A stretch of 64,000 nt of DNA from Putridiphycobacter sp965230485 (GCA_965230485.1 CBDDLA010000001.1:620001-684000); one strand, 5' to 3'. Counted from the stretch's first letter, positions 1 through 8,960 are shown. Numbers and translations: made by a program. The notes: generated from the letters alone by a model not told the origin.

Positions 1-135
1 GTTGAAAGAAATTCATGTGGCGGTTGTTTTAATGAAATTCCACCACAACGTCAATTAGATATTAAAGCTAGAAAAGAAATTATAGTCTGTGAACATTGTG
101 GACGTATCTTAATTGAACCACCTTCAGAGAACTAG
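1..135 (+). CDS. Zinc-ribbon domain protein, C-terminal end (partial)
   Basis: The first 44 codons read in frame 1 to a TAG stop at 133-135. They hold two CxxC pairs, CGGC and CEHC, about 25 residues apart with the motif IPPQ between them. This matches the C4-type zinc ribbon that ends the DUF164 / CT398-like coiled-coil proteins. Members of that family have a long N-terminal coiled coil, which would lie to the left of the window. The cellular role is not established; a nucleic acid or protein-binding scaffold is usually guessed. A hairpin terminator follows within 35 bases, so this is the end of its transcript. Confidence 0.75.
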   Translation, partial: VERNSCGGCFNEIPPQRQLDIKARKEIIVCEHCGRILIEPPSEN

Positions 136-166
136 AAAACAATTCTATTTCAAGGAACTATTGTTT

Positions 167-198
167 TAAGCCCAGATGTAGAAGTCTGGGCTTTTTTG
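167..198 (+). terminator. Intrinsic terminator after the zinc-ribbon gene
   Basis: An 8-bp perfect stem (AGCCCAGA / TCTGGGCT) with an 8-nt loop is followed directly by six T. It ends the transcript of the zinc-ribbon gene and separates it from fabG. Confidence 0.85.
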
Positions 199-212
199 AT
201 TGAAAATATTTC

Positions 213-220
213 TATATTTG
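213..220 (+). promoter_or_regulatory. Candidate fabG promoter -7 box
   Basis: TATATTTG fits the Bacteroidota -7 consensus TAnnTTTG and lies 18 nt before the fabG ATG. No good -33 TTG is seen at the usual 19-20 nt distance. Its position argues against any fabG start upstream of 239. Confidence 0.5.
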
Positions 221-238
221 ACCAAACAAAATTATACT

Positions 239-985
239 ATGGGTTTACTAGATGGCAAAGTTGCTATTATCACCGGTGCATCAAGGGGCATTGGAAAAGA
301 AATTGCGAAAGAATTTATCAAACAGGGCGCTAAGGTAGCTTTTACCTATTTATCGTCAGAGGAAAAAGCCAAGGCTTTGGAAAATGAATTATCTGCTGAT
401 GGTGGAACAATTAAAGGATTCAAATCAAATGCCTCTGAGTTTGATTCAGCGCAAAAATTAGCAGATGAAGTGATGGCTGAATTTGGACAAATAGATGTTT
501 TAGTGAATAATGCCGGTATTACCCGGGATAACTTGCTGATGAGAATGACAGAAGAACATTGGGATGAAGTGATGAATACCAATTTGAAATCTGCTTTTAA
601 TTTAACCAAGGCTGTTTTACGACCTATGCTAAAAGCCCGTCAAGGTTCAATTATTAATATGAGTTCGGTTGTTGGTGTATCTGGTAATGCAGGTCAATCT
701 AATTATGCCGCTTCAAAAGCAGGAATGATTGGGTTTACGAAATCAATCGCGCAAGAATTAGGATCAAGAAACATCAGATGCAATGCCATTGCTCCTGGTT
801 TTATTGAAACAGAAATGACTGATGCACTTGACGAAAAAGTAGTTCAAGGTTGGAGAGATGCAATTCCATTAAAACGTGGCGGAACACCTTTAGACGTAGC
901 TAATACCACTGTATTTTTAGCCTCAGACATGTCAGCTTATGTTTCAGGGCAAACCATTAATGTTTGTGGAGGAATGTTGATGTAA
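239..985 (+). CDS. fabG: 3-oxoacyl-[ACP] reductase FabG
   Basis: This is a 248-residue NADPH-dependent short-chain dehydrogenase that reduces beta-ketoacyl-ACP in each round of cytoplasmic type II fatty acid synthesis. The cofactor motif TGASRGIG is at residues 12-19, NNAG at about 90-93, and the catalytic set is N115, S143, Y156 and K160 (SSVVG, YAASK). The length and the GG near the C-terminus are typical of FabG. I chose the ATG at 239 (MGLLDGKVA) because FabG proteins begin at this point. A longer reading frame starts at 200, but it would begin upstream of the candidate promoter box at 213-220. The gene appears monocistronic, with a terminator on each side. Other SDR oxidoreductases are possible, but the fit to FabG is good. 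Confidence 0.93.
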   Translation: MGLLDGKVAIITGASRGIGKEIAKEFIKQGAKVAFTYLSSEEKAKALENELSADGGTIKGFKSNASEFDSAQKLADEVMAEFGQIDVLVNNAGITRDNLLMRMTEEHWDEVMNTNLKSAFNLTKAVLRPMLKARQGSIINMSSVVGVSGNAGQSNYAASKAGMIGFTKSIAQELGSRNIRCNAIAPGFIETEMTDALDEKVVQGWRDAIPLKRGGTPLDVANTTVFLASDMSAYVSGQTINVCGGMLM

Positions 986-1009
986 ACACAATTGAATTAA
1001 CGAATCTTA

Positions 1010-1036
1010 AACCAGACGAAACCGTCTGGTTTTTTG
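1010..1036 (+). terminator. Intrinsic terminator after fabG
   Basis: A 9-bp stem (AACCAGACG / CGTCTGGTT) with a 4-nt loop is followed by a T run. It lies 25 nt after the fabG stop. Confidence 0.85.
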
Positions 1037-1095
1037 TTTACAAGACTCGAATTCCTTTTCCAGAACATGGGTATTTCATTAGACACTGGAATATT

Positions 1096-1890
1096 TTATC
1101 CTTTCTTATAAGGTATATTATTCAAGATATAATCAAGTGCTTCAATTCTAGCATGCGTTTTTTTATTGGCTTCAATTTTAACCCAAGGTGCTGCATCTGA
1201 ATTAGTATGTTTAAACATAGCGTCTTTATACTTTGTATATTCATCCCATAATTCAAGTGCCCGCTCATCAACAGGAGATATTTTCCATCTTTTCAATGCA
1301 CTCTTTTTGATATCTTCAAATCGCTTGGCTTGTTCTTCTTTTGTAATTGAAAAATAAATCTTAACCAGATGAGTATCGGAATCAATCACCATTTTTTCAA
1401 ATGCATTGATTTGAGACATAAAAATATCATACTCTTCCTGAGTACAAAAATTATTGACAGGTTCTACAATGGCTCTATTGTACCAACTTCTGTCAAAAAA
1501 AACAATTTCACCCGGCTTAGGAAGCTGATTAACGTACCTTTGAAAGTACCATTGTCCTTTTTCATCTTCAGTGGGTTTATTTAAGGCGACGATTCTAAAA
1601 TGTCTTGGATTAATATGGGCAGTGATTCTTCTAATGGCACCACCTTTTCCAGCAGCATCACGGCCTTCAAAAATAACTACAACTTTCTTTCTTTTATCAA
1701 TAACCCAACTTTGAAGTTTAACCATTTCAACTTGCCGTTCAATTAAATCATACTCATACTTTGTGTATCTCAATGCTTTTTGAACATCAACCTTCTTAGA
1801 GGAAAACAAATTCCTAAGCCCTAATTTTGAATTAATTAATTCCAGCTCTTTATCCGTTAATTGCATTTCTGTTTTAAGCTCCATAACCAT
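1096..1890 (-). CDS. ppk2: Polyphosphate kinase 2 (PPK2), second of a tandem pair
   Basis: This 264-residue cytoplasmic enzyme moves phosphate between polyphosphate and nucleotides (polyP-driven NDP or NMP phosphorylation). The Walker A-like motif GRDAAGKGG is near residue 75, the Walker B motif FDRSWYNRA near 137, and the lid region KRFEDIKKS near 195. The gene lies 2 nt downstream of another PPK2 gene on the same strand, so the two are surely co-transcribed. The two copies share motifs but are clearly diverged, which suggests different substrate preference rather than a fresh duplication. The start at 1890 reads MVMELK; the second ATG two codons later is equally possible. Family assignment is secure, nucleotide preference is not. 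Confidence 0.9.
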   Translation of the reverse strand: MVMELKTEMQLTDKELELINSKLGLRNLFSSKKVDVQKALRYTKYEYDLIERQVEMVKLQSWVIDKRKKVVVIFEGRDAAGKGGAIRRITAHINPRHFRIVALNKPTEDEKGQWYFQRYVNQLPKPGEIVFFDRSWYNRAIVEPVNNFCTQEEYDIFMSQINAFEKMVIDSDTHLVKIYFSITKEEQAKRFEDIKKSALKRWKISPVDERALELWDEYTKYKDAMFKHTNSDAAPWVKIEANKKTHARIEALDYILNNIPYKKG

Positions 1891-1892
1891 CT

Positions 1893-2744
1893 TTAAATAT
1901 CAATTTGTTTTGCATTCCTGTAGTATTTTATAATAACGTTCGGATCCGCTATCACCGAACCTATGTCTGATTTAAATTTATCTCTATAATTAAATCTTGA
2001 TAAGACATACCTCATACTTTCTAACCTTGCCGTTTTTTTATCATTTGTTTTTACGATAATCCAAGGGCTGAAATTAGTATGCGTTTTTCCAAACATTTCT
2101 TCCTTGTAAAATGTGTATTTGTCCCATAGCTTTTGTCCTTCCATATCAACCGGGCTAAACTTCCATTTTTTGAGCGGATTTCCGAGTCTATCATCAAACC
2201 TTTTCTTTTGTTCCGCCTTAGAAATAGAAAACCAAAACTTAATGACTACCACACCATCTTCATGCAGCATGTGCTCAAATTCAGGTACCTGTACCATGAA
2301 CTCTTCGTATTGGGCATCCGTACAAAATCCCATTACTGGCTCTACAACAGCTCTATTATACCAACTTCTATCAAAGAATACAATTTCGCCTGGATTTGGT
2401 AACTCCTTTATATATCTTCTAAAATACCATTGCCCCTGTTCAACTTCAGTAGGTTTAGTTAAGGCTACTACTCTTGAGGTACGAGGGTTTAAATGCTCTT
2501 TAAACCGTTTAATAGCGCCACCTTTACCTGCGGCATCACGGCCTTCAAAAATAATCGCCACCCTCAATTTATGATCGGTAATCCACTTTTGAAGTGCAAC
2601 CATCTCTGCCTGCAGTTCTTCAAGCTCTAATTGATACTTTAAATTTTTTTTGACTTTACTGATATTAATCTCTTTTTCACCAGCAATTCTTATCAAGTCT
2701 CTTCTTGTAGTCGCCTGCTCTAGATCTTCTCTTGTATATCCCAT
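1893..2744 (-). CDS. ppk2: Polyphosphate kinase 2 (PPK2), first of a tandem pair
   Basis: This 283-residue PPK2 family protein is the promoter-proximal gene of a two-gene operon. It carries Walker A GRDAAGKGG, Walker B FDRSWYNRA and the lid motif KRFDDRLGN. The N-terminal 60 residues are charged and helical (RRDLIRIAGEKE), as in single-domain class I PPK2 enzymes that make NTP from NDP with polyP. The C-terminal tail extends about 20 residues beyond its partner. It is transcribed divergently from the AtoE-type carrier gene across a 150-nt AT-rich gap in which I see no clear TAnnTTTG box. Confidence 0.9.
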   Translation of the reverse strand: MGYTREDLEQATTRRDLIRIAGEKEINISKVKKNLKYQLELEELQAEMVALQKWITDHKLRVAIIFEGRDAAGKGGAIKRFKEHLNPRTSRVVALTKPTEVEQGQWYFRRYIKELPNPGEIVFFDRSWYNRAVVEPVMGFCTDAQYEEFMVQVPEFEHMLHEDGVVVIKFWFSISKAEQKKRFDDRLGNPLKKWKFSPVDMEGQKLWDKYTFYKEEMFGKTHTNFSPWIIVKTNDKKTARLESMRYVLSRFNYRDKFKSDIGSVIADPNVIIKYYRNAKQIDI

Positions 2745-2894
2745 TAAAACAATATTTATAAAGACCTAAATTTAATATAAAATAGAGATAATAACATTGA
2801 TAGATATCACAGAAATAATTGAGAAAAACAAGTGTTTTTAAAAATCGAAACATCTTATGCATTATTTAATTATCTTCAAAAAAATAATTAAAAG

Positions 2895-4301
2895 ATGTCT
2901 TCACTCTCTGAAAAGATAAATCAAACCTTTAAGGCCATATTACCGAGCCCATTGACTATTGCTCTCTTGCTGACTATTTTAACTTTTATTCTGGCATTAT
3001 TCATTGGTGTAAACGAAAATCAGCCTCTTATTGAACGGGTCATAGATTTAGCTACTTTTTGGGAAAAAGGGCTTTGGGGAATGGATTTTATAAATCATAA
3101 ATGGATAAGAAGCTGGCAACTCCCCTTTTTGGTTCAAATGATGTTAATGCTTGCATTGGGCTATATATTGGCCATGAGTAAGCCGTTTCATTACCTTATT
3201 AATAACCTTTCTAAGTACTGCACAACTAGTGCAAAGGCTGCTCTTATCATTTCTTTCTTTACCATTAGTCTGAGTTTTATTAATTGGGGGCTTGGTTTAA
3301 TCTTTGGGGCTATTTTCGCACGAAAAGTTGCTGAGTATGCAACATCTCATCAATTAAAAATGAATTATGGCTTAATTGGGGCTGCTGGGTATTCTGGAAT
3401 GATGGTTTGGCATGGTGGCCTCTCTGGTTCAGCCCCCATTAAAGCTGCAGAACCAAATGCATTATCAAAACTATTACCTGAAAATGATCTCCTCGTTTCT
3501 GAAATTGCATTGGACCAAACAGTGTTTTCATCAATGAATATTTTGGTCTCATTAACTTTACTTATTTCTATTCCACTTCTCCTATTTCTTTTAGGAAAAA
3601 AATTTAAAGGTCAATTGCTTGACATCCAATCCAGCACATCATTTAGAGTAAATACCCACCAACCAATTGGTGCTGAAAAAATTGATCAATCATTAATTTT
3701 CACAAAAGTATTAGGAGGTCTAATACTAATCTATGCCATTTATATCGGTTTTGTCAAGCCAGAATCTTTCTCACTCGCTTTTCTAACACCAGACTATATC
3801 AATCTACTTTTGCTATCATGTGCATTTATCTTTCATAAAAATATCCTGGCTTTTTTGAATAGTCTTGAACAAGCCATTGGCAGTACATCTGGTATTTTGA
3901 TACAATTCCCATTTTATTTTGGCATTTTAGGGATTATGAAATATAGCGGACTAATGACCGAAATGTCTGATTTTTTTGTAAATATCTCCAACCAGACCAC
4001 GTTTAGCTTAAACACCCTCTTTTCAGCAGGTATTGTTAATATATTCGTCCCTAGTGGTGGCGGTCAGTGGGCTGTACAGGGACCAATCATATTGCAGGCT
4101 GCGCAAGAAATGAACCTGCCTTTATCAAAAAGCATTATGGCCATTGCTTATGGTGACCAACTCACTAATATGCTTCAACCGTTTTGGGCCTTACCATTAC
4201 TTGGTATTACAGGGCTTAAACCTAAAACTTTACTTCCGTTTACACTGATGCTAATGTTGTTAGGCTTAATTATTTTTATTTTAGGACTTTTATTGTTTTA
4301 G
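2895..4301 (+). CDS. AtoE-family short-chain fatty acid transporter
   Basis: This is a 468-residue integral inner-membrane protein with roughly 10-12 hydrophobic segments. It fits the AtoE / SCFA transporter family (PF02667), which carries short-chain fatty acids such as acetoacetate or butyrate. Supporting motifs are GYSGMMVWHGGLSGSAP near residue 170 and FVPSGGGQWAVQGP near residue 385, both conserved polar re-entrant-type stretches in this family. The C-terminus is strongly hydrophobic. The next gene starts 7 nt later, so the two are probably co-transcribed, though no functional link is obvious. Substrate is inferred from family only. Confidence 0.85.
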   Translation: MSSLSEKINQTFKAILPSPLTIALLLTILTFILALFIGVNENQPLIERVIDLATFWEKGLWGMDFINHKWIRSWQLPFLVQMMLMLALGYILAMSKPFHYLINNLSKYCTTSAKAALIISFFTISLSFINWGLGLIFGAIFARKVAEYATSHQLKMNYGLIGAAGYSGMMVWHGGLSGSAPIKAAEPNALSKLLPENDLLVSEIALDQTVFSSMNILVSLTLLISIPLLLFLLGKKFKGQLLDIQSSTSFRVNTHQPIGAEKIDQSLIFTKVLGGLILIYAIYIGFVKPESFSLAFLTPDYINLLLLSCAFIFHKNILAFLNSLEQAIGSTSGILIQFPFYFGILGIMKYSGLMTEMSDFFVNISNQTTFSLNTLFSAGIVNIFVPSGGGQWAVQGPIILQAAQEMNLPLSKSIMAIAYGDQLTNMLQPFWALPLLGITGLKPKTLLPFTLMLMLLGLIIFILGLLLF

Positions 4302-4308
4302 TAGTAAT

Positions 4309-7224
4309 ATGAATATTCTTTTTAAAGATTTACATCTGCTCATTGCAGGAGTATTTTTAATTTTCGGATGTAACAAAGGAAACCCAAGTCCTGACCAAAA
4401 AGAGAAATTCTTAAATTACTCCTCATCTATATATACTTTATACAACTATAATCCATATTTAAAATTAGTTCACCTGTTGGATATAAAATCGATTATACAA
4501 CTTGATAAGGATAAAAAATATGGATTAACAAAAGAAATTAAAAACTTAAGTAAAGGAAATTTTGTGTCGGCGTCCGTCCAATTTAAGACCTTAGAAGGAA
4601 AAGGACAATTTGTAGGTGTAGTAAAAAAAGATTCTTCGGTAAAAGTAATAAGACAACTTCCTATAAAGGAAAAAATCGATTGGCAAAATTTAAATATTGA
4701 GCTATATATTGATCAAGATTCTACAACTGTTCAATTCTATTCATTTACTGGAGAGGACGCAGTTCTATGCAAAAACCTTAAAATAAAGTGTTTCGAATCT
4801 ATCCCCAAACCGATAAAAAAACATAAACAATATTTAATATCTGACTTAAAATTATTCATACCAAATAAATCTGCGAATAAACTAGAAGCATATAAAAACG
4901 ACGCTCTAGCCAAAGGTGTAATAAGTAAATCGAACAAAAAATACGAAACAGCGTTTTTAATTACTGAAGCTGATTCATTACCGATAAAAATTAGACTCAA
5001 AGGAGACTGGACAGATCATTTGTCATCTGGTAAAGAGTCATACAGAATTAAAATTAGCACTGAATCAGCCTTCTTAGGAAAACGTTCTTTTTCAATACAA
5101 AATCCTAAAACTAGAAATTATATGCATGAATGGTTTATGCATAAGTTGTGCCTAAGGGAGAACTTGTTATCCACACACTACGAATTTATCAATGTATATG
5201 TAAATGGCATATACAAAGGAGTTTATGCAATTGAAGAACACTTTGAAAAACAACTATTAGAATCTAAGAATAGTCGAGAAGCACCAATCTTAAAATTTGA
5301 TGAGAGTGGTTTATGGTCATTAACAAAGTTAAATAAAAAGCTCAGTAGTAGCAGAAAGCTGCCTGTTTTCGAGTCTAGTAATATTTTACCATTTAAAAAG
5401 GGAAAAGTAAAAAAGGACGAAAATTTAAAAAATCTATTTATAGAAGGAGCTAAATTAGTAGAGTTGTACAAAAATTTATATTCAAATGTTAAAAGCATAT
5501 TTGACATAAAAAAAATGGCAAAATATTATGCACTATTAGAACTTGGTAATGTTGTACATGGGCATCAATGGCATAATAAACGGTTTTATTTCAATCCAAT
5601 AACTCAGAAAATGGAAAATATTGGCTTTGATATGAACCCTGGTAAAAATGTTAATGATGATTTATATATTCTTAAAAAGTTAAAATCAAAAGAAGGGCTT
5701 AAAGAATGGAGTTTGATTTTACCATATTTAAGAAATAAGGATTTTAAAAAATATTATATTAAATATCTTAAAAAATACTCTGATGTAAACTATTTAAATA
5801 AAATTTTCAAAATTTTTTCGGAAGAAATTAGAGCTTATGAAAATTTACTTGCTAATGAGATAAATGAATTTAGTTTTGATACGTCATTTTACTATAGAAG
5901 AGCTAGTTTAATAAGGTCAAAAATTGAACATTTAAATTCTTACTGGGAAGGTAAGTTTTTAAAAGAAAGGAAAAACCTATTGTTTTCAAATTCTTACTAC
6001 ACTAATTCTTCCACTGAAAATCCAATCATTAAAGATGTTTCATTAAATGGGTACTTAAAGGAATTAGATTCTAATCTTTTTGAAATTGAGATTAATAACT
6101 ATGCACTAATACCAATATTAATAAAGGGTTACGAAGGAATAGAAAAAGAAATACTACTTTTTGAGAAGCCCATAGTTATCAATTCATTCAGTTTCAATAC
6201 AAGTTCTAGAAAAATACTTGTTCAATCTAATCCTAAAAAAATCTTATTTACAACTTCAAAAAATGATACAGTTCTATTTAAAAAGAAAATTTTACCATGG
6301 CCAAAACCTTCAGGACAGACAGCTAGAATGGAACTAGAAGAAAAGTTTAATATAAAATCGCCATATTATACAGTCAAGGATTCTAATATTACGTTTAAAA
6401 GGAAACATTTAATAATTAATGATATTGTTTATATACCTGAAGGATATCATGTCGTTATAAAACAAGGAACGACGATTGATTTTCAGACTATAGGAGGAAT
6501 AATTTCTGCTAGTTCGATCTTAATTCACGGAAATGCCAACAGTATGGTAAAAATTACTTCATCAAGTTCCACCAGCAATGGTATTACAATTTTAAATGGT
6601 AAAAGTACGATTTTTGAGAATGTAATATTTGAAAATCTAAGATCCTTGAACTATAAAAATTGGAATCTATCTGGAGGAATTTCAATTTATGAATCTGATG
6701 TAAAAATAGACAATTGTATAATTAAGAATGGCTTATCTGAAGATGCCATTAATATCATTAACTCCTCTTTTAATATAAATAACTTAACAATAGACAGCAC
6801 AAATTCCGACGGGTTAGATAGTGATTTTTGTAATGGTGAAATAACAAATAGTTATTTTAATAATACTGGAAATGATGGATTAGATTTTTCCGGATCAGAT
6901 GTCGAAATATCTGACGTTACTATATGTAATGCAGGCGATAAAGGCATTTCTTGTGGTGAAAAGTCTCTAATCAAAGTTAGAAGCACGAAAGTAAAATCTT
7001 CAAAAATTGGTATTGCAGTAAAAGATGAGAGTAAAACATACATTGAAAATGTTAAGCTTATTGATATGGGTATTGCAATTGCTGTATTTAAGAAAAAAAC
7101 AGAATATAAGAGTCCAGAAGCTTTCGTTGACAATGTATTTTTATTCAACACTAAAATGCCTTTATATTTAGATAATTGGTGCTTTGCTAATTATAAAGGT
7201 ACTCGATTCACTAGTTTAAAATAA
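4309..7224 (+). CDS. Lipoprotein with CotH-like kinase domain and right-handed beta-helix
   Basis: This is a 971-residue envelope protein. The N-terminus has a hydrophobic segment ending in the lipobox LIFGC (C21). Residues about 180-460 look like the CotH family, atypical protein kinases first known from spore coats: IRLKGDW, then YRIKI, FSIQNPKTR, YKGVYAIEEHFEK, APILKFDESG and later IGFDMNPG. Residues about 690-960 hold short repeating units rich in N, I, S and D (for example GLDSDFCNGEITNS and GLDFSGSDVEIS), typical of a parallel right-handed beta-helix of the NosD or pectate-lyase type. The gene follows the AtoE-type carrier by 7 nt and precedes a small membrane protein by 1 nt. It is very lysine- and asparagine-rich and more AT-rich than its neighbours, which may point to separate ancestry. 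Whether the kinase fold is active cannot be told from sequence alone. Confidence 0.65.
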   Translation: MNILFKDLHLLIAGVFLIFGCNKGNPSPDQKEKFLNYSSSIYTLYNYNPYLKLVHLLDIKSIIQLDKDKKYGLTKEIKNLSKGNFVSASVQFKTLEGKGQFVGVVKKDSSVKVIRQLPIKEKIDWQNLNIELYIDQDSTTVQFYSFTGEDAVLCKNLKIKCFESIPKPIKKHKQYLISDLKLFIPNKSANKLEAYKNDALAKGVISKSNKKYETAFLITEADSLPIKIRLKGDWTDHLSSGKESYRIKISTESAFLGKRSFSIQNPKTRNYMHEWFMHKLCLRENLLSTHYEFINVYVNGIYKGVYAIEEHFEKQLLESKNSREAPILKFDESGLWSLTKLNKKLSSSRKLPVFESSNILPFKKGKVKKDENLKNLFIEGAKLVELYKNLYSNVKSIFDIKKMAKYYALLELGNVVHGHQWHNKRFYFNPITQKMENIGFDMNPGKNVNDDLYILKKLKSKEGLKEWSLILPYLRNKDFKKYYIKYLKKYSDVNYLNKIFKIFSEEIRAYENLLANEINEFSFDTSFYYRRASLIRSKIEHLNSYWEGKFLKERKNLLFSNSYYTNSSTENPIIKDVSLNGYLKELDSNLFEIEINNYALIPILIKGYEGIEKEILLFEKPIVINSFSFNTSSRKILVQSNPKKILFTTSKNDTVLFKKKILPWPKPSGQTARMELEEKFNIKSPYYTVKDSNITFKRKHLIINDIVYIPEGYHVVIKQGTTIDFQTIGGIISASSILIHGNANSMVKITSSSSTSNGITILNGKSTIFENVIFENLRSLNYKNWNLSGGISIYESDVKIDNCIIKNGLSEDAINIINSSFNINNLTIDSTNSDGLDSDFCNGEITNSYFNNTGNDGLDFSGSDVEISDVTICNAGDKGISCGEKSLIKVRSTKVKSSKIGIAVKDESKTYIENVKLIDMGIAIAVFKKKTEYKSPEAFVDNVFLFNTKMPLYLDNWCFANYKGTRFTSLK

Positions 7225-7225
7225 G

Positions 7226-7726
7226 ATGATTGATATTAATGAAGGTTTTACAAACAACTATTTGGTTCATGGTGTTTTCACATTGATTGGAGGAGCACCT
7301 TTAATGTATTTTCATGTATTATTATGGCTACCATTCGTTATAGTGGCCATTGCATTATTTACAAGTTCAAATGGTTTATTGATTGACGCAGAAACGCATC
7401 AATACAAAGCATATGGAAATGTGTTAGGCTATAAGCTGGGTACTTGGAAACCTATTAAACATCCGTTTCATGCTACTTTAATCCTTTCGATTGAACGCGC
7501 CAAAACAAATCAAGCGTACATTATGGGAGAAAGAGGAATATCCAGATCAAAAACTTATGATATACAATTAACGAGTGAGTTTGGCGAGACAGCGTTAATG
7601 TACGAGTTTCTTAAATACAAAGATGCCATTAAGGCATTGTCAGTCATTGAAAAAGAATTTCAGATCAGAACCACTGACAAGGTCAAGGACCAGCTCATTA
7701 AAAACAAAATGAATCCAAGACGTTAA
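7226..7726 (+). CDS. Small membrane protein of unknown function
   Basis: I do not recognise this 166-residue protein. Residues about 14-50 form one or two hydrophobic segments around APLMYFHVLLWLP. The rest is soluble and mixed alpha/beta, with a predicted beta-rich middle containing GNVLGYKLGTW and a helical basic C-terminus. It starts 1 nt after the CotH-like lipoprotein gene ends, so it is the last gene of the AtoE/CotH transcript. A strong bidirectional terminator follows. Confidence 0.7.
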   Translation: MIDINEGFTNNYLVHGVFTLIGGAPLMYFHVLLWLPFVIVAIALFTSSNGLLIDAETHQYKAYGNVLGYKLGTWKPIKHPFHATLILSIERAKTNQAYIMGERGISRSKTYDIQLTSEFGETALMYEFLKYKDAIKALSVIEKEFQIRTTDKVKDQLIKNKMNPRR

Positions 7727-7764
7727 ATGCCTGTTTGTTTAAAATTATCATAATTAGACAACCA

Positions 7765-7798
7765 TAAAAAAACCCAAACACTATGTGTTTGGGTTTTG
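7765..7798. terminator. Bidirectional terminator between convergent transcripts
   Basis: An 11-bp perfect stem (AACCCAAACAC / GTGTTTGGGTT) with a 3-nt loop is followed by T on the plus strand. It is preceded by a run of A, which gives seven T on the minus strand. It serves both the plus-strand operon ending at 7726 and the minus-strand rpsF-rpsR-rplI operon ending at 7821. Confidence 0.88.
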
Positions 7799-7820
7799 AT
7801 TAGATTCATTTGATGATGAG

Positions 7821-8267
7821 TTATTCACCAACAACTTCAAATTTAAAATCTTGTTTAACCTCTTTGTGTAGGTTAGCTGTTGCATCATAAGTCCCCACTT
7901 CTTTAATCGGTTCATTTACAATCTTAATTGATTTTCTATCAATTTCAACACCTTGTTCTTTAAGAGCGTCTGCAATTAAAATAGAATTAACAGATCCGAA
8001 TATCTTACCATTCTCACCAACTTTTGCAATAATCTTTACAGTTAATCCGTCAAGCTTAGTTGCTAATGCTTCTGCGTCTTCTTTAATTTTAGAATCTTTA
8101 TGCGATTTTTGCTTCATTATTTCAGCGTGCGCTTTTTTCTCTGAAGCAGTGGCTAATATTGCATAGCCTTGAGGGATTAAGAAATTTCGTCCATATCCAG
8201 GTTTAACTGTTACAACTTCATCCTTATATCCTAATTTATCTACGTTTTTCTTTAATATAACTTCCAT
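7821..8267 (-). CDS. rplI: 50S ribosomal protein L9
   Basis: L9 (148 residues) binds 23S rRNA near the L1 stalk and helps keep reading frame. The N-terminal domain signature VILKKNVDKLGYKDEVV and PGYGRNFLIPQGYA is clear. A central helix rich in K and A follows, then the C-terminal RNA-binding domain (KIFGSVNS). I chose the ATG at 8267 (MEVILKK), where L9 proteins usually begin. An in-frame TTG two codons earlier is possible. It is the last gene of rpsF-rpsR-rplI, 39 nt after rpsR, and ends at a strong terminator. Confidence 0.95.
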   Translation of the reverse strand: MEVILKKNVDKLGYKDEVVTVKPGYGRNFLIPQGYAILATASEKKAHAEIMKQKSHKDSKIKEDAEALATKLDGLTVKIIAKVGENGKIFGSVNSILIADALKEQGVEIDRKSIKIVNEPIKEVGTYDATANLHKEVKQDFKFEVVGE

Positions 8268-8306
8268 GATCAATTTTTTATGAGTTTAACAAATTCAGAA
8301 AATGAA

Positions 8307-8567
8307 TTACTTCATCATATCTGCTACATAAGGCAAAATAGCTAAATGTCTTGCTCTTTTGATTGCCTTGTTTACCTTCTTTTGGTATTTCTGTGATGTA
8401 CCTGTTAAACGTCGTGGTAAGATTTTACCTTGCTCATTAATAAACTTTAATAAGTAATCAGGATCTTTATAATCCACATACTTAATACCACTTTTTTTGA
8501 ATCTACAGTATTTCTCTTTCTTGATTTCTATACTGATTGGATTTAAATATCTAATATCTGATGCCAT
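8307..8567 (-). CDS. rpsR: 30S ribosomal protein S18
   Basis: S18 (86 residues) binds 16S rRNA together with S6. The family signature is present: YCRFKKSGI, DPDYLLKFI, GKILPRRLTGTSQKYQ and AIKRARHLAILPYV. It lies 28 nt downstream of rpsF in the standard rpsF-rpsR-rplI order. The conserved zinc-binding cysteine set of some S18 proteins is absent, as only one cysteine is present. Confidence 0.97.
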   Translation of the reverse strand: MASDIRYLNPISIEIKKEKYCRFKKSGIKYVDYKDPDYLLKFINEQGKILPRRLTGTSQKYQKKVNKAIKRARHLAILPYVADMMK

Positions 8568-8595
8568 AATTCTTTTACTTTATATAATTAATAAT

Positions 8596-8928
8596 TTAAG
8601 CTGTTGCTTTTTTGTTGAATTTTTCAGCAAATGCAACATGGTGCTTCTCCATTTTAATCGTTAAAAATCTCATAATACGCTCATCACGCTTATACTCAAC
8701 TTCTAACTTACGGATTAAATCTCCTTCAGCTTCAAATTGAATTAAATTGTAAAATCCAGTAGACTTCTTCTGGATTGAGTATGCCATTTTTTTCATACCC
8801 CAGAATTCTTTGTGAGTTAATTTACCACCATTTTTGGTAATATAATCTTCAAAGACTTTTACTGCTTCCTTTGCCTGGTCTTCAGACAAAACGGGAGTTA
8901 AAATGAAAACAGTTTCGTACTTATTCAT
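8596..8928 (-). CDS. rpsF: 30S ribosomal protein S6
   Basis: S6 (110 residues) forms a heterodimer with S18 on the 30S platform. The N-terminal YETVFILTPVLSEDQ, the central WGMKKMAYSIQKKSTGFY and the IMRFLTIKM strand are typical. It is the first gene of the operon, with a short leader from a TAnnTTTG box at 8953-8960. In several phyla the S6:S18 pair represses its own mRNA through a leader RNA; the leader here is only about 20 nt, which leaves little room for such an element. Confidence 0.97.
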   Translation of the reverse strand: MNKYETVFILTPVLSEDQAKEAVKVFEDYITKNGGKLTHKEFWGMKKMAYSIQKKSTGFYNLIQFEAEGDLIRKLEVEYKRDERIMRFLTIKMEKHHVAFAEKFNKKATA

Positions 8929-8952
8929 ATGATTTAGTTTTTAAATTGGGTG

Positions 8953-8960
8953 CAAAGATA
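8953..8960 (-). promoter_or_regulatory. Candidate rpsF operon promoter -7 box
   Basis: On the minus strand this reads TATCTTTG, a match to TAnnTTTG, 24 nt before the rpsF ATG. No clear -33 TTG lies at the usual spacing. Confidence 0.5.

Noticed and set aside
964..1200. Plus-strand reading frame after fabG
   Set aside because: It runs through the fabG terminator and into the ppk2 gene on the other strand, and the peptide has no protein-like pattern.
2113..2574. 153-codon plus-strand reading frame inside PPK2
   Set aside because: Antisense shadow of a well-supported PPK2 gene.
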